A stretch of DNA of 64,000 nucleotides, taken from assembly GCF_033705735.1 (NCBI RefSeq), contig NZ_CP131130.1, forward strand, positions 248,001-312,000. The letters run 5' to 3'. Positions 8,896 to 17,359 of this stretch are shown in pieces. Each line of letters starts with the position of its first letter. Position 1 is the first letter of the stretch. This stretch comes from Shinella zoogloeoides (GTDB taxonomy: Bacteria; Pseudomonadota; Alphaproteobacteria; Rhizobiales; Rhizobiaceae). The notes under the pieces were generated by a model. It saw only the letters and a list, made by a program, of their open reading frames with translations. It had not been told where the DNA came from and searched no databases. The translations under genes and the position numbers were made by a program.

Positions 8896-9446
8896 CATCA
8901 GACGCCGGGGCGCGCCGCGTCCATGTCATTCAGGGCGAGTACAAGGTCGTCAACGATCCGGATGTGGTGCTCACCACCATTCTCGGCTCGTGCGTGGCCG
9001 CCTGCATGCGCGACCCGGTCCTTGGCGTCGGTGGCATGAACCACTTCCTGCTGCCCGGCTCTGCCGAGGCGCTCGCCTCGGGGGGCGATGCCACGCGCTA
9101 CGGCGTTCATCTGATGGAGCTCCTGATCAACGGCCTCCTGAAGCAGGGCGCGCGCCGCGACCGGCTGGAGGCGAAGATCTTCGGCGGGGCGAGGACGATC
9201 GCGCGCTTTTCCAATGTCGGCGAGCAGAACGCGCTCTTCGCGCGCCAGTTCCTGATGGACGAAGGCATCCGCATCGTGGGCGAGAGCACCGGCGGCGAGC
9301 ACGGGCGCAAGCTGGAATACTGGCCGTCGAGCGGCCGGGCCCGGCAATATGCCCTGACGGGCGTCGAGACGCAGAAGACGGTGGCGCTGGAACAGCGACC
9401 GGTCCGCCCTGCAAAGCCCGTCGAGAGCTCGATCGAATTCTTCTGA
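8892..9446 (+). CDS. cheD: Chemoreceptor glutamine deamidase CheD
   Basis: This 184-residue protein is a CheD family member with catalytic C34 (LGSCVAAC) and H51 (GGMNHFLLP), and the FGGA segment that carries the conserved loop. CheD deamidates glutamines of chemoreceptors to glutamates. It overlaps the cheY2 stop by 4 nt. The next gene, cheT, is 83 nt away, the only sizable gap in the operon after cheS. Confidence 0.95.
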   Translation: MTSDAGARRVHVIQGEYKVVNDPDVVLTTILGSCVAACMRDPVLGVGGMNHFLLPGSAEALASGGDATRYGVHLMELLINGLLKQGARRDRLEAKIFGGARTIARFSNVGEQNALFARQFLMDEGIRIVGESTGGEHGRKLEYWPSSGRARQYALTGVETQKTVALEQRPVRPAKPVESSIEFF

Positions 9447-9507
9447 GCGGCGTCTTCGCCGCGAGGAAAAAAGTACGAACTGTATTGCGTTGCCGGCCTT
9501 CGCCGGC
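9447..9507 (+). other. Twin hairpins in the cheD-cheT gap
   Basis: Two perfect 6-bp stems with 4-nt loops stand back to back: GCGGCG-TCTT-CGCCGC (9447-9462), starting at the base after the cheD stop, and GCCGGC-CTTC-GCCGGC (9492-9507). No T-run follows. They could be an mRNA-stabilising or attenuating structure that sets cheT levels apart from the rest of the operon. Confidence 0.4.
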
Positions 9508-9529
9508 CGTACGGGAAAAAGGGTAATCC

Positions 9530-9919
9530 ATGCAAGCCGACTATCTGAGTGCCGCGACCGCCATGGAGGAAGCCCTTCCGGATGTCCTGATGCGAATCGT
9601 GTCCGAACTGCACGACGTCGCCTACCTGATCGAGCGCATCGAGCCGCAGCTCGCGGCCGTGCACGGGGACACAGCCGAACACGCCAATGAGCGCATGATG
9701 GTGATGCAGGGCATCGACCTTGCCGTCCAGAAGACGCGCGGCCTTGCCGAGTTCATCGACACGATCACCGCCAGCATTCCCGAAAACTGGGTCGTCGACG
9801 TCACCACGGCGCTGAACCTGGTGAAGCTTGCCGACATGCAGAAGGCGCTGAGCAACGGCATGCGCCACGGCCATTCCCAGCCGATCGGCAAGGCGGCCGG
9901 CGATTTCGAGGCCTTCTGA
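9530..9919 (+). CDS. cheT: Chemotaxis protein CheT (last gene of the che operon)
   Basis: This small all-helical protein has 129 residues at the position of cheT (formerly orf10) in rhizobial che operons. It contains D63-L-A-V-Q67 in a long helix (VMQGIDLAVQKTRGLAEF), matching the D-x-x-x-Q active-site pattern of CheZ phosphatases, and ITASIP follows as in CheZ. A role in CheY dephosphorylation is therefore plausible; that is inference from the motif. Start context is weak (AAAAAGGG about 8 nt upstream). A strong terminator follows. Confidence 0.75.
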   Translation: MQADYLSAATAMEEALPDVLMRIVSELHDVAYLIERIEPQLAAVHGDTAEHANERMMVMQGIDLAVQKTRGLAEFIDTITASIPENWVVDVTTALNLVKLADMQKALSNGMRHGHSQPIGKAAGDFEAF

Positions 9920-9949
9920 GAGAACTCGATAAAAACACGATCTGTCCGG

Positions 9950-9972
9950 CGGCGCCCTCGGGGCGCCGTTTT
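9950..9972 (+). terminator. Intrinsic terminator of the che operon
   Basis: An 8-bp perfect stem, CGGCGCCC (9950-9957) with GGGCGCCG (9961-9968) and loop TCG, is followed directly by TTTT. It lies 31 nt after the cheT stop. Confidence 0.85.
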
Positions 9973-10185
9973 GCGTTCGCCCGCCCGCTCTTCCTTCGTG
10001 GCACGAAATGCTCGCGCAAGTTTCACGGTCTAGTTTCCGGCCCGGATCAGTCAGGTCCGCGTATTCCATGGGGCAGGTCGGCGCGTGCGGAAATGTGCCG
10101 GCTCTATCTCACGAGATTGAAAATGCGTCTGATCGCGCCGGCATGGTAGTCCGGTGTCCAGGCGACTAGTCCGTGCGGGAACAGA

Positions 10186-11880
10186 ATGAATCTGTTGGAA
10201 CAGTTGACGAAAGTCTACAAGAACCTGGCATCGCTGGGGCAGGCGAAACTCGCGATGCTGGCGGGAGCCGCCGTCGTGTCGATCGGTCTCGTGCTCGCCG
10301 CCGGGATCCTCGTGAACAAGCCCGCCTACGAGACGCTCTATGTCGGGCTGGAAAAGGCCGACCTGAACCAGATCGGCCTGGCGCTCGCCGAGGGCAATAT
10401 CGACTTCAACAACGGAACGGACGGATCGAGCATCGCCGTTCCCGTCGGCCAGACCGGCAAGGCACGGCTCTATCTCGCCGAGCGCGGCCTGCCGAGCAGC
10501 GCCAATGCCGGCTACGAGCTCTTCGACAAGGTCGGCTCGCTCGGCCTCACCTCCTTCATGCAGGAGGTGACTCGCATCCGGGCCCTCGAGGGCGAGATCG
10601 CCCGCACCATCCAGCAGATCAACGGCATCGCCGCCGCCCGCGTCCATGTCGTGATGCCGGAGCGCGGCAATTTCCGCAGGGCCGACCAGGTGCCGACGGC
10701 CTCCGTCATGATCCGCGCCAGCGCGCAGGCCGGCCGTGAATCGGCCGCCGCCATCCGCCACCTCGTCGCCGCCTCCGTTCCGGGGCTTGAGGTCGACGGC
10801 GTGACGATCCTCGATTCCGCCGGCCAGCTCCTCGCCTCCGGCGACGATCCGGAAAACGGCCAGCTCAACCGCTCGCTGAACACGGTGCAGACCGTGCAGG
10901 GCGAGATCGAGCGCAATATCGAGAAGGCGCTCGCGCCCTTCCTCGGCATGGACAATTTCCGCGCCAGCGTCACCGCCGCCCTCAACACAGACACGCAGCA
11001 GATCCAGGAAACGGTCTACGATCCGGAATCGCGCGTGGAACGCTCCGTCCGCGTGACCCGGGAGAGCCAGAAGTCCAGCCAGCACGCCTCGAACAAGGCG
11101 GCGACCGTCGAGCAGAACATTCCGCAGGGCGGTCCCAAGGGCGACGGCAACGGCCCGCAGTCGAGCGACGAGGCGGACAAGAAGGAAGAGCAGACCAACT
11201 ACGAGATCAACAGCAAGACGGTCGCCACCGTCCGCAACGGCTTCGCGGTCGAGAAGCTCTCCGTCGCCGTCGTGGTGAACCGCGCCCGTGTCGCCGCCAT
11301 GGTCGGCGAGCCGGCCGACCAGGCGAAGATCGACGCCTATATCGCCGACATGCAGAAGATCGTCTCCTCCGCCGCCGGGCTCAACCCGGACCGCGGCGAC
11401 GTCGTGACGATCACCGCCATGGAATTCCTCGACCACCAGCTCCTGAACGATGCGGTGCCGGGCCCTGGCTTCGTGGAGACGCTGACGCGCAATATCGGCG
11501 GCATCATCAATGCGCTCGCCTTCGTCGCCGTCGCCGTCCTCGTCGTCTGGTTCGGCCTTCGCCCGGCGGTTCGCTCCGTCACCGGCGGCGGCGCCGCGGC
11601 CGGTGCGCTGGAAAGCGATGCGGCGGGCCTCGAGCTCCCCGACTTCTCGCCGGCCGGCGGCATCGGCGGCCCCGGGGCGACGCTCATGGACGGCTTCGGG
11701 GCGGACTTCGGCTTCGACAGCACGGACGACCTGCTCAATGCCGGCGACGATGGCGACGGTTCCTTCAACCGCCGCGTCAAGGAAGGCCCGGAGCGCCGCC
11801 TCAGCCGCATGGTCGAGATCAGCGAGGAGCGCGCCGCCAAGATCCTGCGCAAATGGGCGGTGGAGAAGGAAGCCGCCTGA
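10186..11880 (+). CDS. fliF: Flagellar MS-ring protein FliF
   Basis: This 564-residue protein forms the membrane ring on which the basal body, export gate and rotor are built. TM1 lies at about residues 22-42, ring-building domains follow (YETLYVGLEKADLNQIGLALAEGN; ARVHVVMPERGNF), TM2 is at about 437-460 (IINALAFVAVAVLVVWFGLRP), and the charged C-terminal tail (RLSRMVEISEERAAKILRKW) is the FliG-binding segment. A Gly/Gln/Asn-rich loop lies near 300-340. It is transcribed alone, between the che terminator and its own terminator. The 266-bp leader from 9920 shows no clear sigma54 site. Confidence 0.97.
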   Translation: MNLLEQLTKVYKNLASLGQAKLAMLAGAAVVSIGLVLAAGILVNKPAYETLYVGLEKADLNQIGLALAEGNIDFNNGTDGSSIAVPVGQTGKARLYLAERGLPSSANAGYELFDKVGSLGLTSFMQEVTRIRALEGEIARTIQQINGIAAARVHVVMPERGNFRRADQVPTASVMIRASAQAGRESAAAIRHLVAASVPGLEVDGVTILDSAGQLLASGDDPENGQLNRSLNTVQTVQGEIERNIEKALAPFLGMDNFRASVTAALNTDTQQIQETVYDPESRVERSVRVTRESQKSSQHASNKAATVEQNIPQGGPKGDGNGPQSSDEADKKEEQTNYEINSKTVATVRNGFAVEKLSVAVVVNRARVAAMVGEPADQAKIDAYIADMQKIVSSAAGLNPDRGDVVTITAMEFLDHQLLNDAVPGPGFVETLTRNIGGIINALAFVAVAVLVVWFGLRPAVRSVTGGGAAAGALESDAAGLELPDFSPAGGIGGPGATLMDGFGADFGFDSTDDLLNAGDDGDGSFNRRVKEGPERRLSRMVEISEERAAKILRKWAVEKEAA

Positions 11881-11907
11881 CGGCTCCCCACGAAGCAAGA
11901 CATTCGG

Positions 11908-11940
11908 GACGCGGCCGGAAACGGCCGCGTCTTTCGTTTT
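11908..11940 (+). terminator. Intrinsic terminator of fliF
   Basis: A 10-bp perfect stem, GACGCGGCCG (11908-11917) with CGGCCGCGTC (11922-11931) and a GAAA tetraloop, is followed by TTTCGTTTT. It starts 28 nt after the fliF stop. Confidence 0.9.
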
Positions 11941-12186
11941 GGTGTCCGGAAAAGTCCGACTTTTCGGTAGGGGTGTCGCTTTTCGGCAACGCCCGTTCAA
12001 TCCAGTTGCAGCAATTCCTTCGCAATTGATCGGTGCCGAAAGAAAATGACGTTCATGGCGGCGTGGGCTTGGAAAAAATTTCACGCTTCTGGCCGTTGCG
12101 CGCCGTCGCACCCGACCTGCAATTTTACGCGCATGAGCGGTCGCTCATGTGGCTGATTGCCGGGCGCTTCTTCAAATATCTCATGG

Positions 12187-12202
12187 TTAACAAGAATTTA
12201 AC
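12187..12202 (+). promoter_or_regulatory. CtrA-box-like site upstream of visN
   Basis: TTAACAAGAATTTAAC at 12187-12202 is a perfect TTAA-N7-TTAAC, the consensus for the cell-cycle regulator CtrA. The flanks extend it (ATGGTTAA and TTAACC). It lies 255 nt before the visN start, in a 516-nt stretch after the fliF terminator that otherwise shows no gene. Confidence 0.6.
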
Positions 12203-12456
12203 CGACGCTGCCCGGCGCGGCCGACATTCGCACGCTGTGAGGCAAATCACTTGCATCGGGCCGACTCACAGAAGCCGGCGAAAGTAAATCCCGAGAAGAT
12301 GCCGTGGTTTTTAGCGAGGGGAGATGTACACTTTAGTCACTGATTCGTTTGGTGATTCTTGCCGATGCGGCCTGACCGGAGAGGGGTTTGGACGGTTCCA
12401 GATCTTTGGCGGAAGGGAGGCAGGATCTCCGCTTGGAATTGGAACAGGGGGCTATC

Positions 12457-13200
12457 ATGGAATCGATCCGGCCGGATGTCGCGGCCTGGGAATCCTATGG
12501 ATTCTCTGCCGAGTCAGGTGAGCGTAAGAGTGCGCGTGAACTGCTGGTTCAACATCTCGCGCGCTGCGCGGGCCGCGCCGGCCTTTCCGCCGGCCTGAAG
12601 GCGCTGACCGATTATGTGAGCGCCTCGCATTATTTCCTCGTCCGTCACGACGTGTCGCCCGAAGCGGGGCTCGAGGCCGTGGTCGCATCCGACTGGCCGT
12701 TCGACCTGGTGCGCAACATCGCGAGCGCCATCGTCGTCCGCCAGTCACGCATGAGCGAGCTGGACAAGTGCCTGACGCTGCTGAAGCCGAGTTTCAGCCA
12801 TCTTGCCGACGATGTGGCGGTGCCGGCCGGCATCAGCCGGGAATATTGCGTCATCGCCTTCCATGTCGGGCGGGTGCGCATGTCGCTGCTGCTCCTCTTC
12901 CCGGAGCATTTCATCCTCTCCCAGAGCAAGCTGCGCGATGTCGGCGTCATGACCGGCTATTTCGCCAGCGTCTGCTGCCGCGGCGCGATCCTGCGGCATG
13001 ACCGGGAGATGGAGCTGACGGACCGCGAGATCGAATGCCTCTACTGGATCGCCGAAGGCAAGACGAGCGACGAGATCGCCGTCATCCTCGGCATCTCCCG
13101 CAACACGATCAACAACTACATCACCAGCGTGATGCGCAAGACGGCCACCAGGACGCGATCGGAAGCGATCGCCTGGGCCGTTCGCAACAACCTGGTCTGA
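12457..13200 (+). CDS. visN: LuxR-family motility master regulator VisN
   Basis: This protein has 247 residues. The start was chosen at MESIRPD because AGGGGG lies 6 nt before it; longer in-frame starts exist upstream. The N-terminal ligand-binding-like domain (about 20-170) is followed by a C-terminal LuxR/FixJ helix-turn-helix (LTDREIECLYWIAEGKTSDEI, then NTINNYITSVMRK). VisN and VisR act together as the top activator of flagellar, motor and chemotaxis genes in rhizobia, through rem. Size and order (visN, then visR) match S. meliloti. Confidence 0.9.
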   Translation: MESIRPDVAAWESYGFSAESGERKSARELLVQHLARCAGRAGLSAGLKALTDYVSASHYFLVRHDVSPEAGLEAVVASDWPFDLVRNIASAIVVRQSRMSELDKCLTLLKPSFSHLADDVAVPAGISREYCVIAFHVGRVRMSLLLLFPEHFILSQSKLRDVGVMTGYFASVCCRGAILRHDREMELTDREIECLYWIAEGKTSDEIAVILGISRNTINNYITSVMRKTATRTRSEAIAWAVRNNLV

Positions 13201-13210
13201 GGAGGGACGG

Positions 13211-13954
13211 ATGGCCGGTCAGTTTTCCGCTCCCGCTGCAGCGGAGCCAGAGATCCGCATCGCGCGTCCCCAGAAGAGCGCGAGCGCCGCGGATTTCGTG
13301 TCGCGCCTCCTGGTAATGCAGACGATCCTCGGAGCCGAGCAATTCGCGGTCCTGCGTCTCAGCGGCCAGGGCCTGCCGTCCGCCCGCAAGCTGGCGCTTT
13401 CGCTGCACAACTGGGCGAGCGACGTGGAGGGCAATGCCCGCCTGCTGCTGGAAGCCTACGGGCAGACGATGCTCGCGCATCTCGAAGCCTCCATGCTGCC
13501 GCTGATCTGGGAAGGGGCGGGCGACAGCCAGTTTATCGAGGCGGCCGCCGATCCTTTCGTGGCGCGCCTTCCCGCGCGTCTCCTGCCCTGGTCGGGCATG
13601 GCGTTCCCGGTCCGCCTCGGCGCGCATGGCAACGGCTATGTCCTCTTCCTCGGTACCTTCATCGCGCCGGCCGCCGATCTCATCATCGACATGCACATGA
13701 AGAGCTGCCAGGTGCTGATCGACATGCTGGCCGGCGAGGAGCGCAAGCTGGCGCCCTCCGCCTCGCTCAGCGAGCGCGAGATAGCCTGCCTCCAGATGGC
13801 CGGCGACGGCTGCATCTCAGAGGCGATCGCGGAAAAGATGGGCCTCTCCGTGCATACGGTGAACGCCTATCTCGGCACGGCGACGACGAAGCTCGACGCC
13901 GTCAACCGCATCCAGGCGATCGCGAAGGCGATCCGCCTCGGCTATATTACCTGA
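13211..13954 (+). CDS. visR: LuxR-family motility master regulator VisR
   Basis: This 247-residue partner of VisN starts 10 nt downstream after GGAGGG. The N-terminal sensor-like domain has no recognisable ligand residues. The C-terminal helix-turn-helix reads LSEREIACLQMAGDGCISEAI followed by VHTVNAYLGTATTKL; the recognition helix is more divergent than in VisN. A VisN-VisR heteromer is thought to be the active DNA-binding form. Confidence 0.9.
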   Translation: MAGQFSAPAAAEPEIRIARPQKSASAADFVSRLLVMQTILGAEQFAVLRLSGQGLPSARKLALSLHNWASDVEGNARLLLEAYGQTMLAHLEASMLPLIWEGAGDSQFIEAAADPFVARLPARLLPWSGMAFPVRLGAHGNGYVLFLGTFIAPAADLIIDMHMKSCQVLIDMLAGEERKLAPSASLSEREIACLQMAGDGCISEAIAEKMGLSVHTVNAYLGTATTKLDAVNRIQAIAKAIRLGYIT

Positions 13955-13964
13955 CAGGGGAGGG

Positions 13965-13986
13965 GACGGCCGGCGAACCGGCCGTC
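13965..13986. terminator. Hairpin between convergent visR and the hypothetical gene
   Basis: GACGGCCGG (13965-13973) pairs perfectly with CCGGCCGTC (13978-13986) across loop CGAA. It lies 10 nt after the visR stop and 8 nt before the stop of the convergent gene at 13995. There is no real T-run, so it may be a bidirectional transcription barrier or mRNA 3'-end stabiliser. Confidence 0.55.
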
Positions 13987-13994
13987 TTCGGCGC

Positions 13995-14438
13995 TCAATG
14001 CGCGTGCTGCGGCGCCGAGCCGGATGTCACATAGCGCGCCTCGGCAAGGCTCCTGCGCAGGAAGGCCGTGTTGTCGTCGGGATCGGCGGCCGGATCGTTG
14101 AAGGCGACATGGGTGACCTCGACGCCCGCCTTGTCCTTCTGCAGCATCAGCTTGGCATAGACCGTCACGCCCTGCGGGCGCAGCTCCATGTCTAGCGTCA
14201 CTTCCGGCTCCGTGTCCCAGTCGAGGCGATAGTCGCCGCCGGCGCCGAAATTGACCGTACCGGGCAGGAAATAGAGTTCGGCCGCCGAGGAGACCAGGTC
14301 GGCCAGGTTACCGTAGCACTCGAAACGCAACAGCGAGACGAGATCGGCCGCGTCGAGCAGTCTCAGCTCGGTGGCGACCGGGCAGATTGCTTCTGCGACA
14401 ATCTTCTCGCGCTCGGCGGAATAGGTGCATTTTCTCAT
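13995..14438 (-). CDS. Conserved hypothetical protein downstream of flhB
   Basis: This protein has 147 residues, with no signal peptide and no membrane segment. It is mixed alpha/beta, acidic in its second half (FNDPAADPDDN), and ends with a His-containing tail. It follows flhB by 5 nt on the same strand, so it is almost certainly co-transcribed with the motA-fliM-fliN-fliG-flhB group. I recall an uncharacterised gene at this place in other rhizobia, but I recognise no domain. Confidence 0.7.
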   Translation of the reverse strand: MRKCTYSAEREKIVAEAICPVATELRLLDAADLVSLLRFECYGNLADLVSSAAELYFLPGTVNFGAGGDYRLDWDTEPEVTLDMELRPQGVTVYAKLMLQKDKAGVEVTHVAFNDPAADPDDNTAFLRRSLAEARYVTSGSAPQHAH

Positions 14439-14443
14439 CGGAT

Positions 14444-15523
14444 CTAGTTTACCCGTCTGGTCTGGGGCGAGGCTGCGTAAACCCGGTGAATCAGCTCCGC
14501 CACGGCCTTGTAGAACACCGGCGGAATGACACTATCCACCGAGACTTGCGCAAACATTGAGCGTGCGAGCGGCGGATCCTCGAAAACGGGAATGCCGTTC
14601 TCCTCCGCGAGCTCGCGAATCTTGAGCGCGATGAGGTCCTGGCCCTTGGCGACGACCACAGGGGCATCGCCTTCCTCGCGCACATAGCGCAGCGCCACGG
14701 CGAAGTGGGTCGGGTTGGCGATGACGAGGGTCGCGCGCGGCACGGCGGTCATCATGCGGCGACGGATGCGGTCGCGCTGGATCGAGCGCATGCGGGCCTT
14801 GACGATCGGGTCGCCCTGGGCCTGCTTCATTTCCTCCTTCACCTCCTGCTTCGTCATCATGAGTTCGGTGAACCAGTGATGGCGCGTCCAGGCGAAGTCG
14901 ATGGCGGCGATGAGGGCGGTGGCGAAGAGGATGATGAGGAGGACCTTGTTGATGTCCGTCGTCATCATGTAGAGCAGCGCCTGCGGCTCGGAGAACATCG
15001 TGTCGAGCGAGGCGAAATAGTTGCCGCGCATGGCGATCGCCACGACCAGCGACACCAGCAGGATCTTGATCAGAGACTTGCCGAATTCGACGAGGCCCTG
15101 CTTGCCGAAGAGGCGGCCGAGGCCCTTCATCGGGCTCAGCCGGCTGATCTGCGGGCGCACGCGCTCCAAGACCGGGCTCGGCAGGTTCTGGAAGACCGAC
15201 GAGGCGATGCCGAAGATCATCATCATCAGGAGGATCGGCATCAGTAGCGCGCCGGCCTCCCAGCCGAGATGGCGGAAGATGGCGATGACGTCCGTGCCGG
15301 TCTTGAGGTTCCAGGCCTCCGGCTGCTCGAAGAAATCGCGCAGCGTCTCGCTCATCCGCGCGATGCCGCCCGGCAGGAAGAAGACCAGGAAGAGGTAGAT
15401 CGCCAGCGTCGAGGCGAAGATCGTGATCTCGCGCGAGAAGGGCGTGTTGCCCTTTTCCATCGCATCGCGAATCTTCTTCTCTGTCGGGAGTTCTGTTTTA
15501 CTGTCCTTGTCGTCGTCCGACAC
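14444..15523 (-). CDS. flhB: Flagellar export switch protein FlhB
   Basis: This 359-residue protein is part of the flagellar type III export gate and switches substrate specificity from hook to filament. There are four membrane segments (about 35-52, 90-112, 145-165 and 188-208), then a cytoplasmic domain with the autocleavage motif N270-P-T-H273 ([12 protein letters not shown]). The N-terminus is charged ([21 protein letters not shown]), as usual. It is separated from fliG by 120 nt. Confidence 0.97.
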   Translation of the reverse strand: MSDDDKDSKTELPTEKKIRDAMEKGNTPFSREITIFASTLAIYLFLVFFLPGGIARMSETLRDFFEQPEAWNLKTGTDVIAIFRHLGWEAGALLMPILLMMMIFGIASSVFQNLPSPVLERVRPQISRLSPMKGLGRLFGKQGLVEFGKSLIKILLVSLVVAIAMRGNYFASLDTMFSEPQALLYMMTTDINKVLLIILFATALIAAIDFAWTRHHWFTELMMTKQEVKEEMKQAQGDPIVKARMRSIQRDRIRRRMMTAVPRATLVIANPTHFAVALRYVREEGDAPVVVAKGQDLIALKIRELAEENGIPVFEDPPLARSMFAQVSVDSVIPPVFYKAVAELIHRVYAASPQTRRVN

Positions 15524-15643
15524 GTCGCGCTCCAGGGCAATTCCGGCAGGAGGCTCCGGCCGAAAGCAAACGGCCCGAACCGCCTGTCTGGAGATTCGGG
15601 CCGGAAATACGCTCCGCCTGCGGCACTATCGTGTCAAGAAGGA

Positions 15644-16684
15644 TCAGGCAGCCTGCTGCGCCTCTTCCTTCTCCTTCAACTGGATTTGTCCGGCGGCGGC
15701 GAGGCGGATGGCTTCCTGCGTGATCGAGCGGCGGGCAATCGCCACCTCGCGCGGATTGACGCCCTGGTCGCCGGCGGCGAGATCCGATTCGATCATGCGG
15801 CGCTGGCGCGCGCCGATCGAGGAGAGGACAGCCTCGCGCAGTTCCATCGAGGCGCCGCGCAGCGCCGCCGTGATGATGTCGCCCGACACGTCGTTGAACA
15901 GCGACACCCGGCTTCTCTGCGGCATGAAGAGCACGTCCTCGAAGAGGAAGATCTTCGGGCGCACCTTCTTGACCGATTCGGTCGAGACCGTTTCGAGCGA
16001 GGCGAGCATCTCGTCGACCTGCGACTTCTCCAGCTCGTTCATGAGGTCGGCGACCTTGTTCGTGCCGATAGAGTTGCGGTCCGCATCCAGCGCGTTGATC
16101 ATCTCGATGACGCGCGCCTCGACGATCGCGGTGGCCTTGGGGCTCGCGTCCTTCAGGTTGACGGTACGGTTGATGATATCTGCACGATGGGCCTCCGGAA
16201 TCTCCAGAAGCACCTTGGCGCCGAAGGACGAGGGCATCATCGAGAGAATATAGGCGATGGTCTGCGGGTGCTCGTTGAGCAGGAACTGCGAAACGAAGAC
16301 CGGGTCGGCGTCCTGCAGGCGGTCCCAGATCGTCGTCTCGAAAGCCTGGAAGGCCGCGCGGCGGCCGAGCAGGCCGTCCACCTCGTCGGGCGTCAGGCCC
16401 TCCTCGAGGATGCCTTCCATCATCTTGGCGTTGTCCATCAGGCCCGCGCCCTCGGTGAACAGGTCCTCGAACTCGTTGACGAGGTCGATCAGCTCATGAG
16501 GGGGGATGGCGCGCAGGTTCTGCGCGGCTGCGATGATCTGCTGCAATTCGCTCTGGGTGAAATATTTCAGCAGCTTGCCGGCGACGCCCTTGCCCATGGC
16601 GAGAAGGACGGCTGCTGCCTTCTCGACCTGCGAAAGCGGTGTCCCGACCGCCGTGGACGTACCGAAATTTTCGAAATCCATCAT
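15644..16684 (-). CDS. fliG: Flagellar motor switch protein FliG
   Basis: This 346-residue rotor protein connects FliF to the C-ring and carries torque. The three-domain build is recognisable: the N-terminal FliF-binding part (AAAVLLAMGKGVAGKLLKYF), the middle domain with the EHPQTIAYIL motif that contacts FliM, and a C-terminal domain whose charged helix (ITAALRGASMELREAVLSSIG) faces MotA. The start is one of two adjacent ATG codons. It lies 30 nt after the fliN stop in the same operon. Confidence 0.96.
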   Translation of the reverse strand: MMDFENFGTSTAVGTPLSQVEKAAAVLLAMGKGVAGKLLKYFTQSELQQIIAAAQNLRAIPPHELIDLVNEFEDLFTEGAGLMDNAKMMEGILEEGLTPDEVDGLLGRRAAFQAFETTIWDRLQDADPVFVSQFLLNEHPQTIAYILSMMPSSFGAKVLLEIPEAHRADIINRTVNLKDASPKATAIVEARVIEMINALDADRNSIGTNKVADLMNELEKSQVDEMLASLETVSTESVKKVRPKIFLFEDVLFMPQRSRVSLFNDVSGDIITAALRGASMELREAVLSSIGARQRRMIESDLAAGDQGVNPREVAIARRSITQEAIRLAAAGQIQLKEKEEAQQAA

Positions 16685-16714
16685 GGATTCATCTCCCTGA
16701 GACCTAACCGGTCG

Positions 16715-17296
16715 TCAGATTTTGCGTGTACTCTTTACTTCGATGAGCTTGACCCCGAAGCGGGTGTCGTCGTTTTCAAGAACGGTGATCTCGCCGCGAC
16801 CGATCACCCGGCCGTTGACCATGACCTCGACCGGCTCGCCGATACGGCGGTCGAGTGCGATGGTGGCGCCCTCGCTGAGGTTCATCAGGCTGGAGACCTG
16901 CATCTGCGAGGAGCCGAGGACGATCTGCAGATCGATCGGGATGTCCATGATGAGGTCCATGTTGGACTCCATCGCGCTGCCCGGACGCGGCGCCTCGCCG
17001 AGGCTCTCGGAGAAATCGGCGCCGCCGCCGAAGTCCGAACCGCCGAAGCTGGTATCCGCGCCGAAATCCGACGTGGCCGCGCCGCCGCCGAAATCGCTGC
17101 CGGCGCTGAAATCCGTGCTGCCGCCGAAATCGCCGCCGAATGCGGCCAGCGGATCGTCCTCCGCGGCCGCGTCTGCGCCCGAAGCATCCTTCTGAAGAAC
17201 GCCGCGCAGGTCGTCGATCGCCTGCTCCAGTTCCTGGTCGCCTGCGTTGATGGAAGACATGATGTCGTCAGCGATGGGTGTTTTCTTCGGTGCCAT
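16715..17296 (-). CDS. fliN: Flagellar motor switch protein FliN with long repetitive N-terminal extension
   Basis: This protein has 193 residues. The last 85 or so are the FliN/SpoA C-ring domain ([39 protein letters not shown]). Ahead of it is an acidic helix ([16 protein letters not shown], about 20-35), then about 50 residues of glycine-rich low-complexity sequence with repeated DFGG/DFSA units (55-105). Typical enterobacterial FliN is about 137 residues, so the extension is notable. It sits between fliM and fliG. Confidence 0.93.
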   Translation of the reverse strand: MAPKKTPIADDIMSSINAGDQELEQAIDDLRGVLQKDASGADAAAEDDPLAAFGGDFGGSTDFSAGSDFGGGAATSDFGADTSFGGSDFGGGADFSESLGEAPRPGSAMESNMDLIMDIPIDLQIVLGSSQMQVSSLMNLSEGATIALDRRIGEPVEVMVNGRVIGRGEITVLENDDTRFGVKLIEVKSTRKI

Positions 17297-17359
17297 AAGA
17301 CCACTATTCCATTCGAAACTTGCCTGAGGCGTGCCGCCCCGCAGGCTTCATCCGCAAAA

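Noticed and set aside
10007..10030. TGGCAC upstream of fliF as a sigma54 promoter
   Set aside because: The GG and the next GC are only 8 nt apart, not the 10 nt needed for a -24/-12 promoter.
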